A DNA stretch of 50,470 nt from Marinomonas vulgaris (lineage in GTDB: Bacteria > Pseudomonadota > Gammaproteobacteria > Pseudomonadales > Marinomonadaceae): contig NZ_JAGSSV010000021.1 of NCBI RefSeq assembly GCF_018145875.1, positions 1-50,470 on the forward strand, written 5' to 3'. The notes under the pieces are model-generated. The model searched no databases, had not been told where the DNA came from, and saw only the letters and a program-made list of their open reading frames with translations. The position numbers and the translations under genes are program-made. This document shows, piece by piece, positions 24,723 through 33,992 of this stretch (the stretch's first letter is position 1; each line of letters begins with the position of its first letter).

Positions 24723-25307
24723 CTAACGTCGCGAAAGCCATGGCATTAGTTTTCTAGAAAGGCAAGGAACAATAAATGTCGTAGTGAGTCCAGTTAGAAT
24801 AGTTACCACTACGAGTAATCCTATCGCTTCATGTAGCGGGGAAATTATGGGGCGCAGAGTATTTATGAGAAGGATCAAAAGGGGATATACCGCTAGTATA
24901 CTCAGAACCCAGTGTTTCCAAAGCAGTGGTGGCAGAGGCTGTGACGGAAGGCGGGTTACGGGCTCGAACCAAATATTCGAGCCGGATGTGTGTTCTCTTG
25001 AGATATCGGTGATATACATCTCTTCAATTGGTGCTAGGGCTTCAATTCTTTCTCGTGATTTTTTCCAAGTGTCCAGCGCTTTAACAGACTCGAAGCGAGT
25101 TACTAGGTAGAAGTCCACACCTTGCCCCCCTTTTCTTCGTATGATGTCTATAGATTCAAACCCGAGCGTAGCTTCTAGTTTGGGTATTAATCTACTTAAA
25201 TGTTCGCTAAGCTGTCCATCATTTTCATGACTAACTCGAAAAGAAACCAGGTAGGAGGTTGAATCTGTCGCTAGATGTTCTGCGGTCAAAGGTGTTTCAG
25301 AAGTCAT
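24723..25307 (-). CDS. Antibiotic-biosynthesis-monooxygenase-like domain with two membrane helices
   Basis: The N-terminal 100 residues have the ABM dimeric ferredoxin-like fold (SYLVSFRVSHENDGQLSEHL, a GFESIDIIRRKGG strand and YLVTRFESVKALDTWKKS). Two hydrophobic helices follow (WVLSILAVYPLLILLINTL and AIGLLVVVTILTGLTTTFIV). Proteins of this form are widespread and usually uncharacterised. It is convergent with the globin gene. The gap to 25470 holds nothing that I recognise. Confidence 0.75.
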   Translation of the reverse strand: MTSETPLTAEHLATDSTSYLVSFRVSHENDGQLSEHLSRLIPKLEATLGFESIDIIRRKGGQGVDFYLVTRFESVKALDTWKKSRERIEALAPIEEMYITDISREHTSGSNIWFEPVTRLPSQPLPPLLWKHWVLSILAVYPLLILLINTLRPIISPLHEAIGLLVVVTILTGLTTTFIVPCLSRKLMPWLSRR

Positions 25308-25470
25308 GAGTCAATTACCGAAGTTATATGAAAATTTAAAAGTACTCTTAGGTGCTTGCTGGAGTCATGACGAGCCAAATAAAAAACTGGTTGGATAGCT
25401 GGTCAAGTTGAAGTGTTTCGGCACCTTTTTCGCTTCAAGGATCAGTGTTCCTAAGTAATTTCTTGGTCCA

Positions 25471-25921
25471 TACAACAGTTTGCAGAACAAGAAGGCATTA
25501 AGCTCTCCACCCTGTATAGTTGGCAAAAGCAATTCAACACATCAGGATTTAGCGAGTCAAAAGTGAGTTCATCAGATAAGTGGTCAAATGAAGAAAAATT
25601 TGCTGTCGTACTTGAAACTGCTGCCTTGTCTGAAGCGGATCTGCATCAGTACTGTCGAGAAAAAGGGTTGTACCCTGAGCAAGTAAAGCGATGGAAGCAA
25701 GCCTGTATTGCTGGCAACACGGTGAAATCGACAAGAAACACTAAGCTCACGGCGGAGCAACAAACGGCCAAAAACGCATTAAAGAACTAGAGCGTGAGAT
25801 CAGACGAAAGGAGAAAGCGTTAGCAGAAAGTGCTGCGCTACTGGTGCTGGGAAAAAGTTCGATGCCTATTGGTAGGAAAAAGAGGACAGCTAATCACGCT
25901 TGACAATAGGAAAAAGTACTT
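25471..25921 (+). mobile_element. Internal fragment of the IS3-family element
   Basis: Almost identical to 36271-36721 of the complete IS3 element, covering most of orfA and the beginning of orfB, with a few substitutions and one lost base near 25852. Both ends are missing; homology stops in the first orfB codons. The frame 25563-25790 is thus the tail of orfA, not a gene of its own. Confidence 0.92.
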
Positions 25922-25999
25922 CAATTGCTCTATATTTGGGATCTTTTTTTAGAGCGAGTAAGGCTAAAAACCTTTCTGATACAAAGGCCTAAAAATAGT

Positions 26000-26025
26000 A
26001 TGGCGTTTCATATTTGAAACGCCAT
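26000..26025 (-). terminator. Terminator of the TRAP/P450 operon
   Basis: ATGGCGTTTCA, loop TATT, then TGAAACGCCAT, an 11-bp perfect stem. On the minus strand it is followed by ACTATTTTTAGG. It lies 78 bp after dctM. Confidence 0.65.
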
Positions 26026-26102
26026 TATTCAGTGACGATTATTAGATTTTTTTGGATTAATTAATATTATATTTCAATATTATCATGGGGGGTTATATCA
26101 GT

Positions 26103-27431
26103 TTAATCATAAATTAAGCTAGGTAACCACAAGGATAGTGGCGCAATGACCACTATAAGGAACAAGCGTATAAGATCGGCGGTCCAAAAAGGCAACACGC
26201 CTTTGAAAATGGTACCAGTGCGAACGTCTTTGATGATGCCGCTAAGTACAAAGACGTTCATACCAACCGGTGGCGTGATTAGACTAATTTCAACCACTAT
26301 TACCGCCACGATACCAAACCATACTAGGCTATAACCAAGATCTACCACAATTGGGAAAAAAACAGGAATGGTTAACAAAAGCATCGAAAAGCTCTCTAAT
26401 ACCATGCCAAGAATGATGTAAATCATTAGAATTACAAAAATAACCATGATTGGTGCTACATCTAGGGACGATACAAAATCAACCATCATGCTTGGTAGCC
26501 CAGCGCGGTTAATAAAATCAGAAAAGATCAGCGCACCAATAACAATAACGAATAAGGTAGCAGAAGTTCGTGCACTGTCAGCCAGTGTTTTGAAAAGAGA
26601 CGATAAGCTCAAACTACGACGAAATAACGCAATGATAAACGCCCCGCCTGCACCAATACCCGCCGCTTCTGTTGGAGTGAAGATACCCAAATAAATACCT
26701 CCCATCACCAACACAAACAAGCCTAATATGTCTCGTACGCCTTTTAGGGCTCGCAATCTTTCAGACCAACTCATCCGCTCAGCACTTGGGCCGGCGTCTG
26801 GATTTCTCCAAACTGTGTATTTTACTGCACCAAGGTACAATACGATGCCTAAAATCCCAGGAATTAGGCCTGCGGCAAACAGCTCACGAATACTGGTTTC
26901 AGTTAACAAACCATAAACAATTAGCATGACACTAGGGGGAATCAAAATACCCAATGTGCCACCTGCAGCAATGGAAGCGGTCGCTAAGGCATCACTGTAG
27001 CCATACTTTCTCATAGGGGGCATGGCTACTTTTGCCATTGTGGCCGCAGTGGCGAGGCTTGACCCACTTACTGCAGAGAAGCCACCACATGCTGCGATGG
27101 TCGCCATCGCAACACCACCTTTCCTATGACACAAAAAAGCATAAGAAGCTTCATACAACTCTTTTGATAGCCCAGATCGAGTTATTAAGTTACCCATTAA
27201 GATAAATAAAGGAATAATAGAAAGCCCATAATCCTTTGCGGTATCAATAATGCGATTAGAAGCCATAGAAAGGGGGATTTTCCATCGGAAACTGTCGATA
27301 TTGTCCCACGTAAGACCATTTAGAATAGCAAAACCAAAGAAGCCTACTATCCCCATTGCAAAGGCAATAGGGATTCGAAACAGCATGATCATTATCAAAA
27401 GGATAGCGAAGCCAACTAATACTAATGTCAT
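26103..27431 (-). CDS. dctM: TRAP transporter large permease DctM
   Basis: The 12-helix membrane subunit of a DctP-type TRAP transporter, 442 residues, the typical length. Landmarks are VGFFGFAILNG, GGFSAVSGSSLATAATMAKV and GILIPPSVMLIVYGLL, and a second TPTEAAGIGAGGAFII. It overlaps dctQ by 4 bp and is the last gene of the seven-gene operon running from fahA. It brings the substrate of the P450 pathway across the inner membrane, an inference from gene order. Confidence 0.92.
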   Translation of the reverse strand: MTLVLVGFAILLIMIMLFRIPIAFAMGIVGFFGFAILNGLTWDNIDSFRWKIPLSMASNRIIDTAKDYGLSIIPLFILMGNLITRSGLSKELYEASYAFLCHRKGGVAMATIAACGGFSAVSGSSLATAATMAKVAMPPMRKYGYSDALATASIAAGGTLGILIPPSVMLIVYGLLTETSIRELFAAGLIPGILGIVLYLGAVKYTVWRNPDAGPSAERMSWSERLRALKGVRDILGLFVLVMGGIYLGIFTPTEAAGIGAGGAFIIALFRRSLSLSSLFKTLADSARTSATLFVIVIGALIFSDFINRAGLPSMMVDFVSSLDVAPIMVIFVILMIYIILGMVLESFSMLLLTIPVFFPIVVDLGYSLVWFGIVAVIVVEISLITPPVGMNVFVLSGIIKDVRTGTIFKGVLPFWTADLIRLFLIVVIAPLSLWLPSLIYD

Positions 27432-27955
27432 TTTACTTCTCCTAGAGGGGATGATTTACGGGCTGATAAAACAAAATATAGAAGAGCACTGATGCCTGTA
27501 ATCCAGCTTAATATGGCAATGTATTGAACAAAAAAGCCCACCTCTAGATACAAAAAGTCTGTAGTAATATTGCGCCTTATCATTCGCGCTCCCAAATCCC
27601 AAATTCGAAAAGAAACAAAATAAAGAGATGAGGCAATAACAGCACTAGACAGCAAAGAAAGTAGGCGTAAAACAGAATGCTTCACAAATATATCAATCAA
27701 ATCAACAACAATGTGTGCACCACGCCATGTGACAACTGGCATCACTGAGAAAATAACAATAGCTAAGCCAATTTCTGTCAATTCAGTTGTTCCAAGAATA
27801 GGTTGACTGAAGAAGTAGCGACCAACAACATCAAAACAAGTGAGGACCATAAGAGCAAATAGCGTACTGGCTGCTATTAGTTCAAAGAAGAAGGCCAACC
27901 ATTTCATTGGCCCTCTCTCCTCATAGTTTGCGTCCAACCATGAGATAAACGACAT
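27428..27955 (-). CDS. dctQ: TRAP transporter small permease DctQ
   Basis: Four-helix subunit that pairs with DctM. Segments such as WLAFFFELIAASTLFALMVL and LTEIGLAIVIFSVMPVV are typical. The ATG at 27955 starts 1 bp after the dctP stop, with GGAG nine bases upstream; a longer frame from 27994 would overlap dctP by 38 bp and is not needed. It forms a coupled unit with dctM. Confidence 0.88.
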   Translation of the reverse strand: MSFISWLDANYEERGPMKWLAFFFELIAASTLFALMVLTCFDVVGRYFFSQPILGTTELTEIGLAIVIFSVMPVVTWRGAHIVVDLIDIFVKHSVLRLLSLLSSAVIASSLYFVSFRIWDLGARMIRRNITTDFLYLEVGFFVQYIAILSWITGISALLYFVLSARKSSPLGEVK

Positions 27956-27956
27956 A

Positions 27957-29006
27957 CTAGCGCGCTCCAGCGTCTTTTTGTTGCTCTTTGGCATACGCTT
28001 GAGCTTCTGCTCTCAACATTTTTAATGCCGCTCTTGCATCCACATTTTTATCCTTGACTGATGCCAGCCAATTCTCATCTAAACCGGATGTTTTTTCTGT
28101 ATAAGACAACGTGATAGGATCATTTTTGTCCAACACAACGACTGTGCCGCCTTTCTCTTCGGCATACTTTTTAGCCGCAATATCAGCCTTGTCCCATGCT
28201 GCCCCTGCCATAATTGACAAACGCTCTCCCGAGACACTACGAATAGCGTTGGCGTCTTTTTCACTCAAAGAATCCATGAAGTCAGGACTAATAAACATTA
28301 CAAAACTGCCCATGTACATTCCAGTTGGCAGTGCCGTAACGTAAGGTGCAACTTCATACAACCGTTGGGCTTGCTGTTCGGTCATAGGCATAAACACACC
28401 ATCTACTACGCCTGTTTGCATGAGTTCATAGACCTTATTTCCAGGCGCAGCCACAGGGATCACTTCCAATCGACTGCCAATCTCGGCTTGAATGCCACCG
28501 CCAATGCGAATTTTTTTACCTTTCAAGTCATCAAGACTGGTAACAGGGAAGCGTGTTTGCATTACTCCTGTACCGTGAGTAAACAGGCCAATCAGCTCTA
28601 AACCATCGTGTTCGTTGGCTTTTTTAAGGTATTTTTCATAAGTACGCCAGTGAGCAGCTGAGGCTGCTTCAGCGTTCACGCCAAGTCCTGGTAGCTCTAC
28701 GATTTCTTGTAATTTAAAGCGCCCTGGAATGAAACCATGAAAACTGAATGCAGCATCTGATACACCGTCTTCAACTATGTCAAAAAGCTGAGCTGGATTG
28801 TTCGAGCTGTATTCGATGTTAACCGTGACACGCCCCTCAGTGGCCTCCTCTACCCATTTACCCCATGTTGGCCACACCACAGCATTTTGGGCGTGTGTCG
28901 GCGGTAGCCATGTGCTGACATTAAGCACGGTCTGCGCTGAAGTATATGTACTGAATCCCGCTAAAACGGTACTAGCTAATACAATAGATCGCATATTTTT
29001 AAACAT
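27957..29006 (-). CDS. dctP: TRAP transporter solute-binding protein DctP
   Basis: Periplasmic binding protein with a signal peptide (MFKNMRSIVLASTVLAGF, cleavage about at TSAQ) and the DctP pattern STWLPPTHAQNAVVWP, the conserved arginine region MQTRFPVTSLDDLKGKKIRI, and the GVVDGVFMP segment. The arginine normally binds the substrate carboxylate, so an organic or aromatic acid is expected. The gene starts 34 bp after the P450 gene, in the same operon. AGGAAG precedes the ATG. Confidence 0.9.
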   Translation of the reverse strand: MFKNMRSIVLASTVLAGFSTYTSAQTVLNVSTWLPPTHAQNAVVWPTWGKWVEEATEGRVTVNIEYSSNNPAQLFDIVEDGVSDAAFSFHGFIPGRFKLQEIVELPGLGVNAEAASAAHWRTYEKYLKKANEHDGLELIGLFTHGTGVMQTRFPVTSLDDLKGKKIRIGGGIQAEIGSRLEVIPVAAPGNKVYELMQTGVVDGVFMPMTEQQAQRLYEVAPYVTALPTGMYMGSFVMFISPDFMDSLSEKDANAIRSVSGERLSIMAGAAWDKADIAAKKYAEEKGGTVVVLDKNDPITLSYTEKTSGLDENWLASVKDKNVDARAALKMLRAEAQAYAKEQQKDAGAR

Positions 29007-29039
29007 ATTGGCTTTCTTCCTATTTTATTGTTATTGGGT

Positions 29040-31322
29040 TTATAGTTTTATGGTTATTTTTCCTGATGCTCTGGAGCAACAAGTCATCATTCTTTTATTG
29101 CTTTGCCTTTCTTTTACGCTAAGAACGTGGTCTCGATGATTTATTTCACCTCCTCCTAGAACGATTACTTCACAGCTTCCACAAAGTCCTTCTGCACAAT
29201 CGTTGGGTACGTCAACATTGTTATCTAACATAACTTCCAAGAGTGTTTTGTCTCTTGGGACATGGTAGGTTTTTCCGGTATCAACCAACTCAACATCAAA
29301 CGCATGTTCTTTTTCGGGGTTTAAGGTATTGCTTTGTGAGGTGAAAAGTTCAGAACTCAGTATATGGTGATACCGTTCAGCTAAAACTTGGATTTCATGG
29401 ATCAAGCCCTCGGGGCCACAGGTATAAATAGGCGTCCCTGGTGGGCTTGTTTTGAGTTCAGCGTCTAAATTTAGACGCTTTCCTTCGCTAGAAATAAATA
29501 GCTCAATGTTTTGCTCATACTTTTTCAACTGGTGGTTTTGCACCATGCTGTCTCGTGTACGACCACAGTACAGCAGCCTAAAAGCTTTGTTTTCGCGTGT
29601 GAGTTGTTCAGCCATGGACAACATGGGGGTGATTCCTATACCCCCTGCGATCAATAAAACAGGCTGGGCGTGAGACTGTAATGGAAAGAAGTTTTTGGGG
29701 CCTTGAATGGGCAGTTTATCCCCCAATTTAAGGTTTTGATGAATCCACATTGAGCCACCTTTTCCTTCAGGCTCTTGCTTGACCATAATAGAATAATTCG
29801 CAGTATTAACACTTGGGCACAAGGAGTATTTGCGATTTAAGCCGTTCGGCAGATGAAGCTCAATGTGCGCCCCTGGGGTCCAATGAGGAAACGCCAAGGT
29901 GTCGTCTTCTGACGCTAAGACAATTTCTTTAATGTCGGTGGCAACCGTATGAATTGCCACAACTTTAGCCTGGCGAACTATGGTGCGCTTGTCTGGGTTG
30001 CCAATTGCAAAAACACTAGCTGTTTCGGTGCCTTTGATTGCTTCTGGGTTCCATTCAACCCACAGTGCTTCAGGCCCATGAAACGAGGTATTGGGAGTGG
30101 CGGTAAAGGTCTGCTTTGAAAGCGTCATATCCGGGATGCGACGAGTCAACTCTTCGATAAAAGCGCACATTTCCAGACGACCGATATTGCGCCCAAGACA
30201 CTGGTGAGCACCGTAACCAAAAGATAAGTGCTCACTGGCGTTATCGCGCAAGATATCAAGTTCTTCAGGGTTCTCAAACTGTTCTGGGTCTCGGTTCGCT
30301 GCAGCCATCACAAGAAACAGTTTGTCACCTTTGGCAATATTGACGCCGTTTATTTGTACGTTTTGTGTGGCCTCACGCCGCCAAGACACAATCGGACCGG
30401 CGTAGCGTAGGCATTCTTCCACTGCAGCAGGAATAAGCTCTGGCTGATGATGTAATTTTTGCCAAAGTTTGGGCTTAGACAAAAGATGCTTTATGGCGTT
30501 CGCCGTGGCAGTAGCCGTTGTTTCGTGGGCGGCAACCAAAATAGCCATCATCATAGAATGCAGGTAGTTGTCTGTGACAACACGAGGGTTAGTTTGATTT
30601 TTGCGGATCATGTCATACATCCAGCCACTTTGGCCGTCTGTATTGCGTTTCATGCGTTCTAGCACGTCACCTGAATAATGCCAAAATTTGCCCACATTAG
30701 TGGCCACATGCTGCTGTTCTTCGGGTGAAGGGCGACCCCAAGTATTGACCTTGTGCGCTACGCCATACTGTTGTAAGACCGAAATATCATCATCAGGCAC
30801 GCCCAAAAATTTAAGCGCAACGATGACAGGTATATCCCACAATAGCGTGGCCATGAGGTCTACTTTGCCCAAACCTATAAATTCATCCACCTTTTGAGTC
30901 ACTAACGTTCTGGTGAGCTCGCGCAGCCCTTCAAGTTTGTCGGCTTCAAAAGCATCAAGTAACTCGCGGCGGCGTTCCATGTGAATCGGCTCGTCCTCAT
31001 TGACCAAAGTGCGATTCATACCGTAGTTATAAGAGCGTAAGATCTCTGCGGTTTCTGGCGTATCTGGGGTAAATTTTTCTAATACATTGCGAGCCGAAAA
31101 AACAACAGGATCACGAAATATCTCACGAATGTCTGCATAACGGGTTACTACCCAATAGTTCATTTTTTCCGAAAAGAAGATCGGCTTTTCTTCACGAAAT
31201 GACTGTAGAGAACTCGCAGGACAATGTTGATACTCCGCTCCAAACATATCAAATTCCGTTGCCTCTTCGTTACGCTTATTTGAAGCATGAAAAGGACAAT
31301 GTGATTGTGCAGAGTTTTTCAT
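29040..31322 (-). CDS. Self-sufficient cytochrome P450 (CYP116B-like, P450-reductase-ferredoxin fusion)
   Basis: A 760-residue class VII P450 that takes electrons from NAD(P)H without partner proteins. The P450 part has the I-helix AHETT (265-269), ExxR (E303-R306) and the haem loop FGYGAHQC with ligand C375. It is fused to a phthalate-dioxygenase-reductase-like module: RKYSL (497-501) for FMN, GGIGITPM for NAD(P)H, and a C-terminal plant-type [2Fe-2S] domain with CAEGLCGSC and a late cysteine. Such enzymes hydroxylate or O-dealkylate aromatic compounds. Here it lies between a VOC gene and a TRAP transporter, so oxidation of an imported aromatic acid is likely. Length fits the family (about 770). 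Confidence 0.92.
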   Translation of the reverse strand: MKNSAQSHCPFHASNKRNEEATEFDMFGAEYQHCPASSLQSFREEKPIFFSEKMNYWVVTRYADIREIFRDPVVFSARNVLEKFTPDTPETAEILRSYNYGMNRTLVNEDEPIHMERRRELLDAFEADKLEGLRELTRTLVTQKVDEFIGLGKVDLMATLLWDIPVIVALKFLGVPDDDISVLQQYGVAHKVNTWGRPSPEEQQHVATNVGKFWHYSGDVLERMKRNTDGQSGWMYDMIRKNQTNPRVVTDNYLHSMMMAILVAAHETTATATANAIKHLLSKPKLWQKLHHQPELIPAAVEECLRYAGPIVSWRREATQNVQINGVNIAKGDKLFLVMAAANRDPEQFENPEELDILRDNASEHLSFGYGAHQCLGRNIGRLEMCAFIEELTRRIPDMTLSKQTFTATPNTSFHGPEALWVEWNPEAIKGTETASVFAIGNPDKRTIVRQAKVVAIHTVATDIKEIVLASEDDTLAFPHWTPGAHIELHLPNGLNRKYSLCPSVNTANYSIMVKQEPEGKGGSMWIHQNLKLGDKLPIQGPKNFFPLQSHAQPVLLIAGGIGITPMLSMAEQLTRENKAFRLLYCGRTRDSMVQNHQLKKYEQNIELFISSEGKRLNLDAELKTSPPGTPIYTCGPEGLIHEIQVLAERYHHILSSELFTSQSNTLNPEKEHAFDVELVDTGKTYHVPRDKTLLEVMLDNNVDVPNDCAEGLCGSCEVIVLGGGEINHRDHVLSVKERQSNKRMMTCCSRASGKITIKL

Positions 31323-31373
31323 CAGATCGATCTCCTGTTATTTTTATTATTTAATTCGCTCTTTTTTTGCTAC

Positions 31374-31934
31374 TTAATTTGTTTCTTTAGCTTTCAACTC
31401 TTCGGCGTGTAGAAACTTAGTGTGCTCAGGTGCACGCTTAGTTTTTGTCCACTCGTTAAGCATATCGTGCTTCATTTCTTCTGTAATTCGAGCAATTTTT
31501 TCGGCAGCAGCAGGATCATCATAAGCCAATTCAATGCGATGACCATTTGGATCAAAAAAGTAAATCGAATGAAACAGACCGTGGTTGACAATACCAAGTA
31601 CATCAACGCCATTCTCTTCTAAATGTGCTTTCGCCACTTCGAGTGTGTCACGGTCTTTAACACGGAGGGCAATATGCTGAACCCATGCTGGGGTATTTTT
31701 ATCACTGCCCATTTTAGGTTTGGTAGGTAACTCAAAAAAAGCTAGTACGTTGCCATTACCTGCATCTAAGAAAATGTGCATGTAAGGATCAGGTTCTTTG
31801 GTTGAAGGTACATGGTTCTCGGCAAAGGCAAGAGTGAAGTTCATGTGAAGGTTTTTCTTGTACCAGTCCACTGTCTCTTTGGCATCGTGGCAGCGATACG
31901 CAACATGATGTATTTGTTCTATTTTGAATGTCAT
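31374..31934 (-). CDS. VOC-superfamily protein (glyoxalase/dioxygenase type)
   Basis: A 186-residue VOC protein with two beta-alpha modules. Likely metal ligands are H10 (or H9) in IHHVAY, E68 in AFFELP, H87 in VQHIALRV and E135 in GHRIELAYD. The spacing and H-E-H-E pattern resemble nickel/zinc glyoxalase I more than extradiol dioxygenases, which use two histidines and one glutamate. The C-terminal 45 residues form an added helical tail. It lies 27 bp after maiA and 51 bp before the P450 gene. It could be the ring-opening enzyme of this operon or an isomerase/lyase; the sequence does not decide. Confidence 0.75.
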   Translation of the reverse strand: MTFKIEQIHHVAYRCHDAKETVDWYKKNLHMNFTLAFAENHVPSTKEPDPYMHIFLDAGNGNVLAFFELPTKPKMGSDKNTPAWVQHIALRVKDRDTLEVAKAHLEENGVDVLGIVNHGLFHSIYFFDPNGHRIELAYDDPAAAEKIARITEEMKHDMLNEWTKTKRAPEHTKFLHAEELKAKETN

Positions 31935-31961
31935 GAGAGTTTCCTTTAGTCGGTTAAGTGG

Positions 31962-32606
31962 TTAAGCCATATCAGGTTGTTGCTCTGGTGCTGCTTGCAC
32001 AAAAGCGGGGTGGTCTTTGCAATGCTCGTCAACGGATACAATATGTGGGTAAGCCTCAAGGCTCATATTAAAGCGTTTAGCATTGTAAATCTGTGGCACC
32101 AGACAACAGTCAGCAAGGCTTGGGGTATCCCCAAAGCAGAATTTACCTGGCTGTTTTGCGATCACTTTTTCTAACGCATCAAAACCCACTGTGATCCAAT
32201 GCGTGTACCATTGTTGACGCTGTGCATCATCGACATCAAACGAGCAATTTAAATATTGCAACACTCGTAAGTTATTAAGAGGGTGCACATCGCAGGCTAT
32301 CATCTGACTGATGGCGCGCACGTGCGCGCGCGCCTCAGGGCTATCTGGAAGCAGCGACACCGTATCGGGATATGCTTCTTCAAGATATTCAATAATGGCC
32401 AAAGATTGAGACAACACCGTTTGTCCATCAACCAGCGTGGGCAGCAGTTTCATCGGATTTAAAGACGCATAGTGGCTACTGTGTTGCTCTCCGCCATTGT
32501 TGAGCAGATGTACAGGGAGATACTCATACGGCATTTCTTTAAGGTTCAAAGCAATGCGCACTCTGTACGCTGCCGAACTTCTAAAATAACTGTAAAGCTG
32601 AATCAT
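31962..32606 (-). CDS. maiA: Maleylacetoacetate/maleylpyruvate isomerase, zeta-class GST
   Basis: Glutathione-dependent cis-trans isomerase of 214 residues. The N-terminal thioredoxin-like domain has the zeta-class signature YSYFRSSAAYRVRIALNLK; the NPMKLLPTLVDG and LSQSLAIIEYLEE stretches bind glutathione. The C-terminal helical domain holds the usual MIACDVHPLNNLRVLQYL. It starts 9 bp after fahA. Together with FahA it makes up the lower homogentisate-type pathway. A maleylpyruvate substrate cannot be excluded. Confidence 0.9.
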   Translation of the reverse strand: MIQLYSYFRSSAAYRVRIALNLKEMPYEYLPVHLLNNGGEQHSSHYASLNPMKLLPTLVDGQTVLSQSLAIIEYLEEAYPDTVSLLPDSPEARAHVRAISQMIACDVHPLNNLRVLQYLNCSFDVDDAQRQQWYTHWITVGFDALEKVIAKQPGKFCFGDTPSLADCCLVPQIYNAKRFNMSLEAYPHIVSVDEHCKDHPAFVQAAPEQQPDMA

Positions 32607-32615
32607 GATCTTGCC

Positions 32616-33875
32616 TTAAAAGTTAAACGTATGAGCAGGAAGAACCTTGCCTCGCACTTCGCCAAAGCCAACTCGTACGTCCTCTTTTTGTGCATAGCCA
32701 CGCATCACAATGCTGTCACCGTCTTCTATAAAGTTACGTGATTCACCATTTTTGAGTGTGAGCGGTTCAGACATGTTCCAAGTAAGCTCAAGTAGGCTGC
32801 CACGGCTGTCTTTTTCCTTGCCTGAAATAGTGCCTGAGCCTAACAAGTCGCCTACCTGCATGTTGCAACCACTGATCGCATGGTGAGTCAGTTGCTGAGC
32901 CATAGTCCAGTACATGTACTTGAAATTAGTTTGACTGATCACGGTCTCTTCACCCGCCACATCAAACGCCACTTCAAGATTAATATCGTAGTTGTTGTCC
33001 CGTTTCTCACGCAAATAAGGCAATGGCAGCGGTTCTTGTTGAGGCGCTGGGCAGCGGAACAGTTCTAATGCTTCTAGGGTGACGACCCATGGTGAAATAG
33101 AAGATCCGAAAGTTTTAGAGTTAAAAGGCCCAAGTGGCACATATTCCCATTGTTGGATGTCTCGCGCTGACCAATCATTGAGTAGCACCATACCAAAGAT
33201 GTGCTCATGGGCTTCTTCAACAGGAATGGGCTCACCTAGGGCGTTAGAACGACCCACAATAAAGCCTGTTTCTAACTCAAAATCCAGTTTGCGACACGCC
33301 GAGAAAACGGGGCGATCAGCGTCTGGTGTTTTGATCTGGCCGCTTGGGCGCACGATGTCGGTGCCACTGACGACGATAGAGCTGGCTCGGCCATTGTAGC
33401 CCACTGGCAATTCTGTCCAGTTTGGCATGAGTGCATTTTCTGGCCCGCGGAACATGCAGCCAACATTAAAGGCGTGCTCTCGTGATGAGTAAAAATCGGT
33501 ATAAGAAGGCACATGAATAGGCAAGTGCATTTGTACGCTCGCCTGCTCGATCAAGGCGCTAGTGCGCAACGCTTGATTGTCACGCAGCTCTGGGTTGTCT
33601 GCGTCTAGTAGGTCTTGTAAACACGTTCGGGTTTGTTGCCAAACGGCTTTACCCAATGAAATAAAAGGATTAAGCGTGCTGTTATGGAAGACAGGGTTGT
33701 TTGAAGTAGGCAAAAGACCAGCGGATTCAAGTTGGCTTAAATCCAATACTTGATGGCCAATGGCGACCCCAACGCGCGGGCTTAACGACTCACTGCTGAA
33801 AATCCCATAAGGTAAATTGTAGATAGAAAAATCGCTGTTTTTCTCAACAGGTACAAATGTTTTTTTCTTATCCAT
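32616..33875 (-). CDS. fahA: Fumarylacetoacetase
   Basis: Hydrolyses fumarylacetoacetate to fumarate and acetoacetate. Full length (419 residues) with the FAH N-terminal SH3-like domain (SIYNLPYGIFSSES) and the C-terminal hydrolase fold. Metal-binding and active-site stretches include YTDFYSSREHAFNVG, KLDFELETGFIVG, VLLNDWSARDIQQWEYVPLG and GSGTISGKEKDSRGSLLE. It is the first gene of the operon and divergent from a lysR gene, so the promoter is in 33876-33992. The family size favours fumarylacetoacetate over fumarylpyruvate hydrolases, which are much shorter. Confidence 0.93.
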   Translation of the reverse strand: MDKKKTFVPVEKNSDFSIYNLPYGIFSSESLSPRVGVAIGHQVLDLSQLESAGLLPTSNNPVFHNSTLNPFISLGKAVWQQTRTCLQDLLDADNPELRDNQALRTSALIEQASVQMHLPIHVPSYTDFYSSREHAFNVGCMFRGPENALMPNWTELPVGYNGRASSIVVSGTDIVRPSGQIKTPDADRPVFSACRKLDFELETGFIVGRSNALGEPIPVEEAHEHIFGMVLLNDWSARDIQQWEYVPLGPFNSKTFGSSISPWVVTLEALELFRCPAPQQEPLPLPYLREKRDNNYDINLEVAFDVAGEETVISQTNFKYMYWTMAQQLTHHAISGCNMQVGDLLGSGTISGKEKDSRGSLLELTWNMSEPLTLKNGESRNFIEDGDSIVMRGYAQKEDVRVGFGEVRGKVLPAHTFNF

Positions 33876-33992
33876 AAGTCCTTGACCTCTATTTAAATAA
33901 TTCTTTTGTGTGTTTGTGTTGATGAGAAAATAGTAGAAGGTATATATTTATAAGACAAACAGAAATTATTTATATATATATGGGTTAAACTT
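33876..33992. promoter_or_regulatory. Divergent promoter region fahA/lysR
   Basis: The 117-bp AT-rich spacer between the divergent fahA operon and its LysR gene. The segment ATATTTATAAGACAAACAG to TTATTTATAT contains imperfect inverted AT-rich arms of the kind bound by LysR regulators. I cannot fix exact promoter boxes. Confidence 0.45.

Noticed and set aside
25563..25790. Separate small gene
   Set aside because: It is the tail of orfA in a truncated IS3 copy, identical to 36363-36590.
29040..31322. Two separate genes for a P450 and a phthalate dioxygenase reductase
   Set aside because: The frame is continuous through haem, FMN, NAD and [2Fe-2S] domains, as in CYP116B enzymes.
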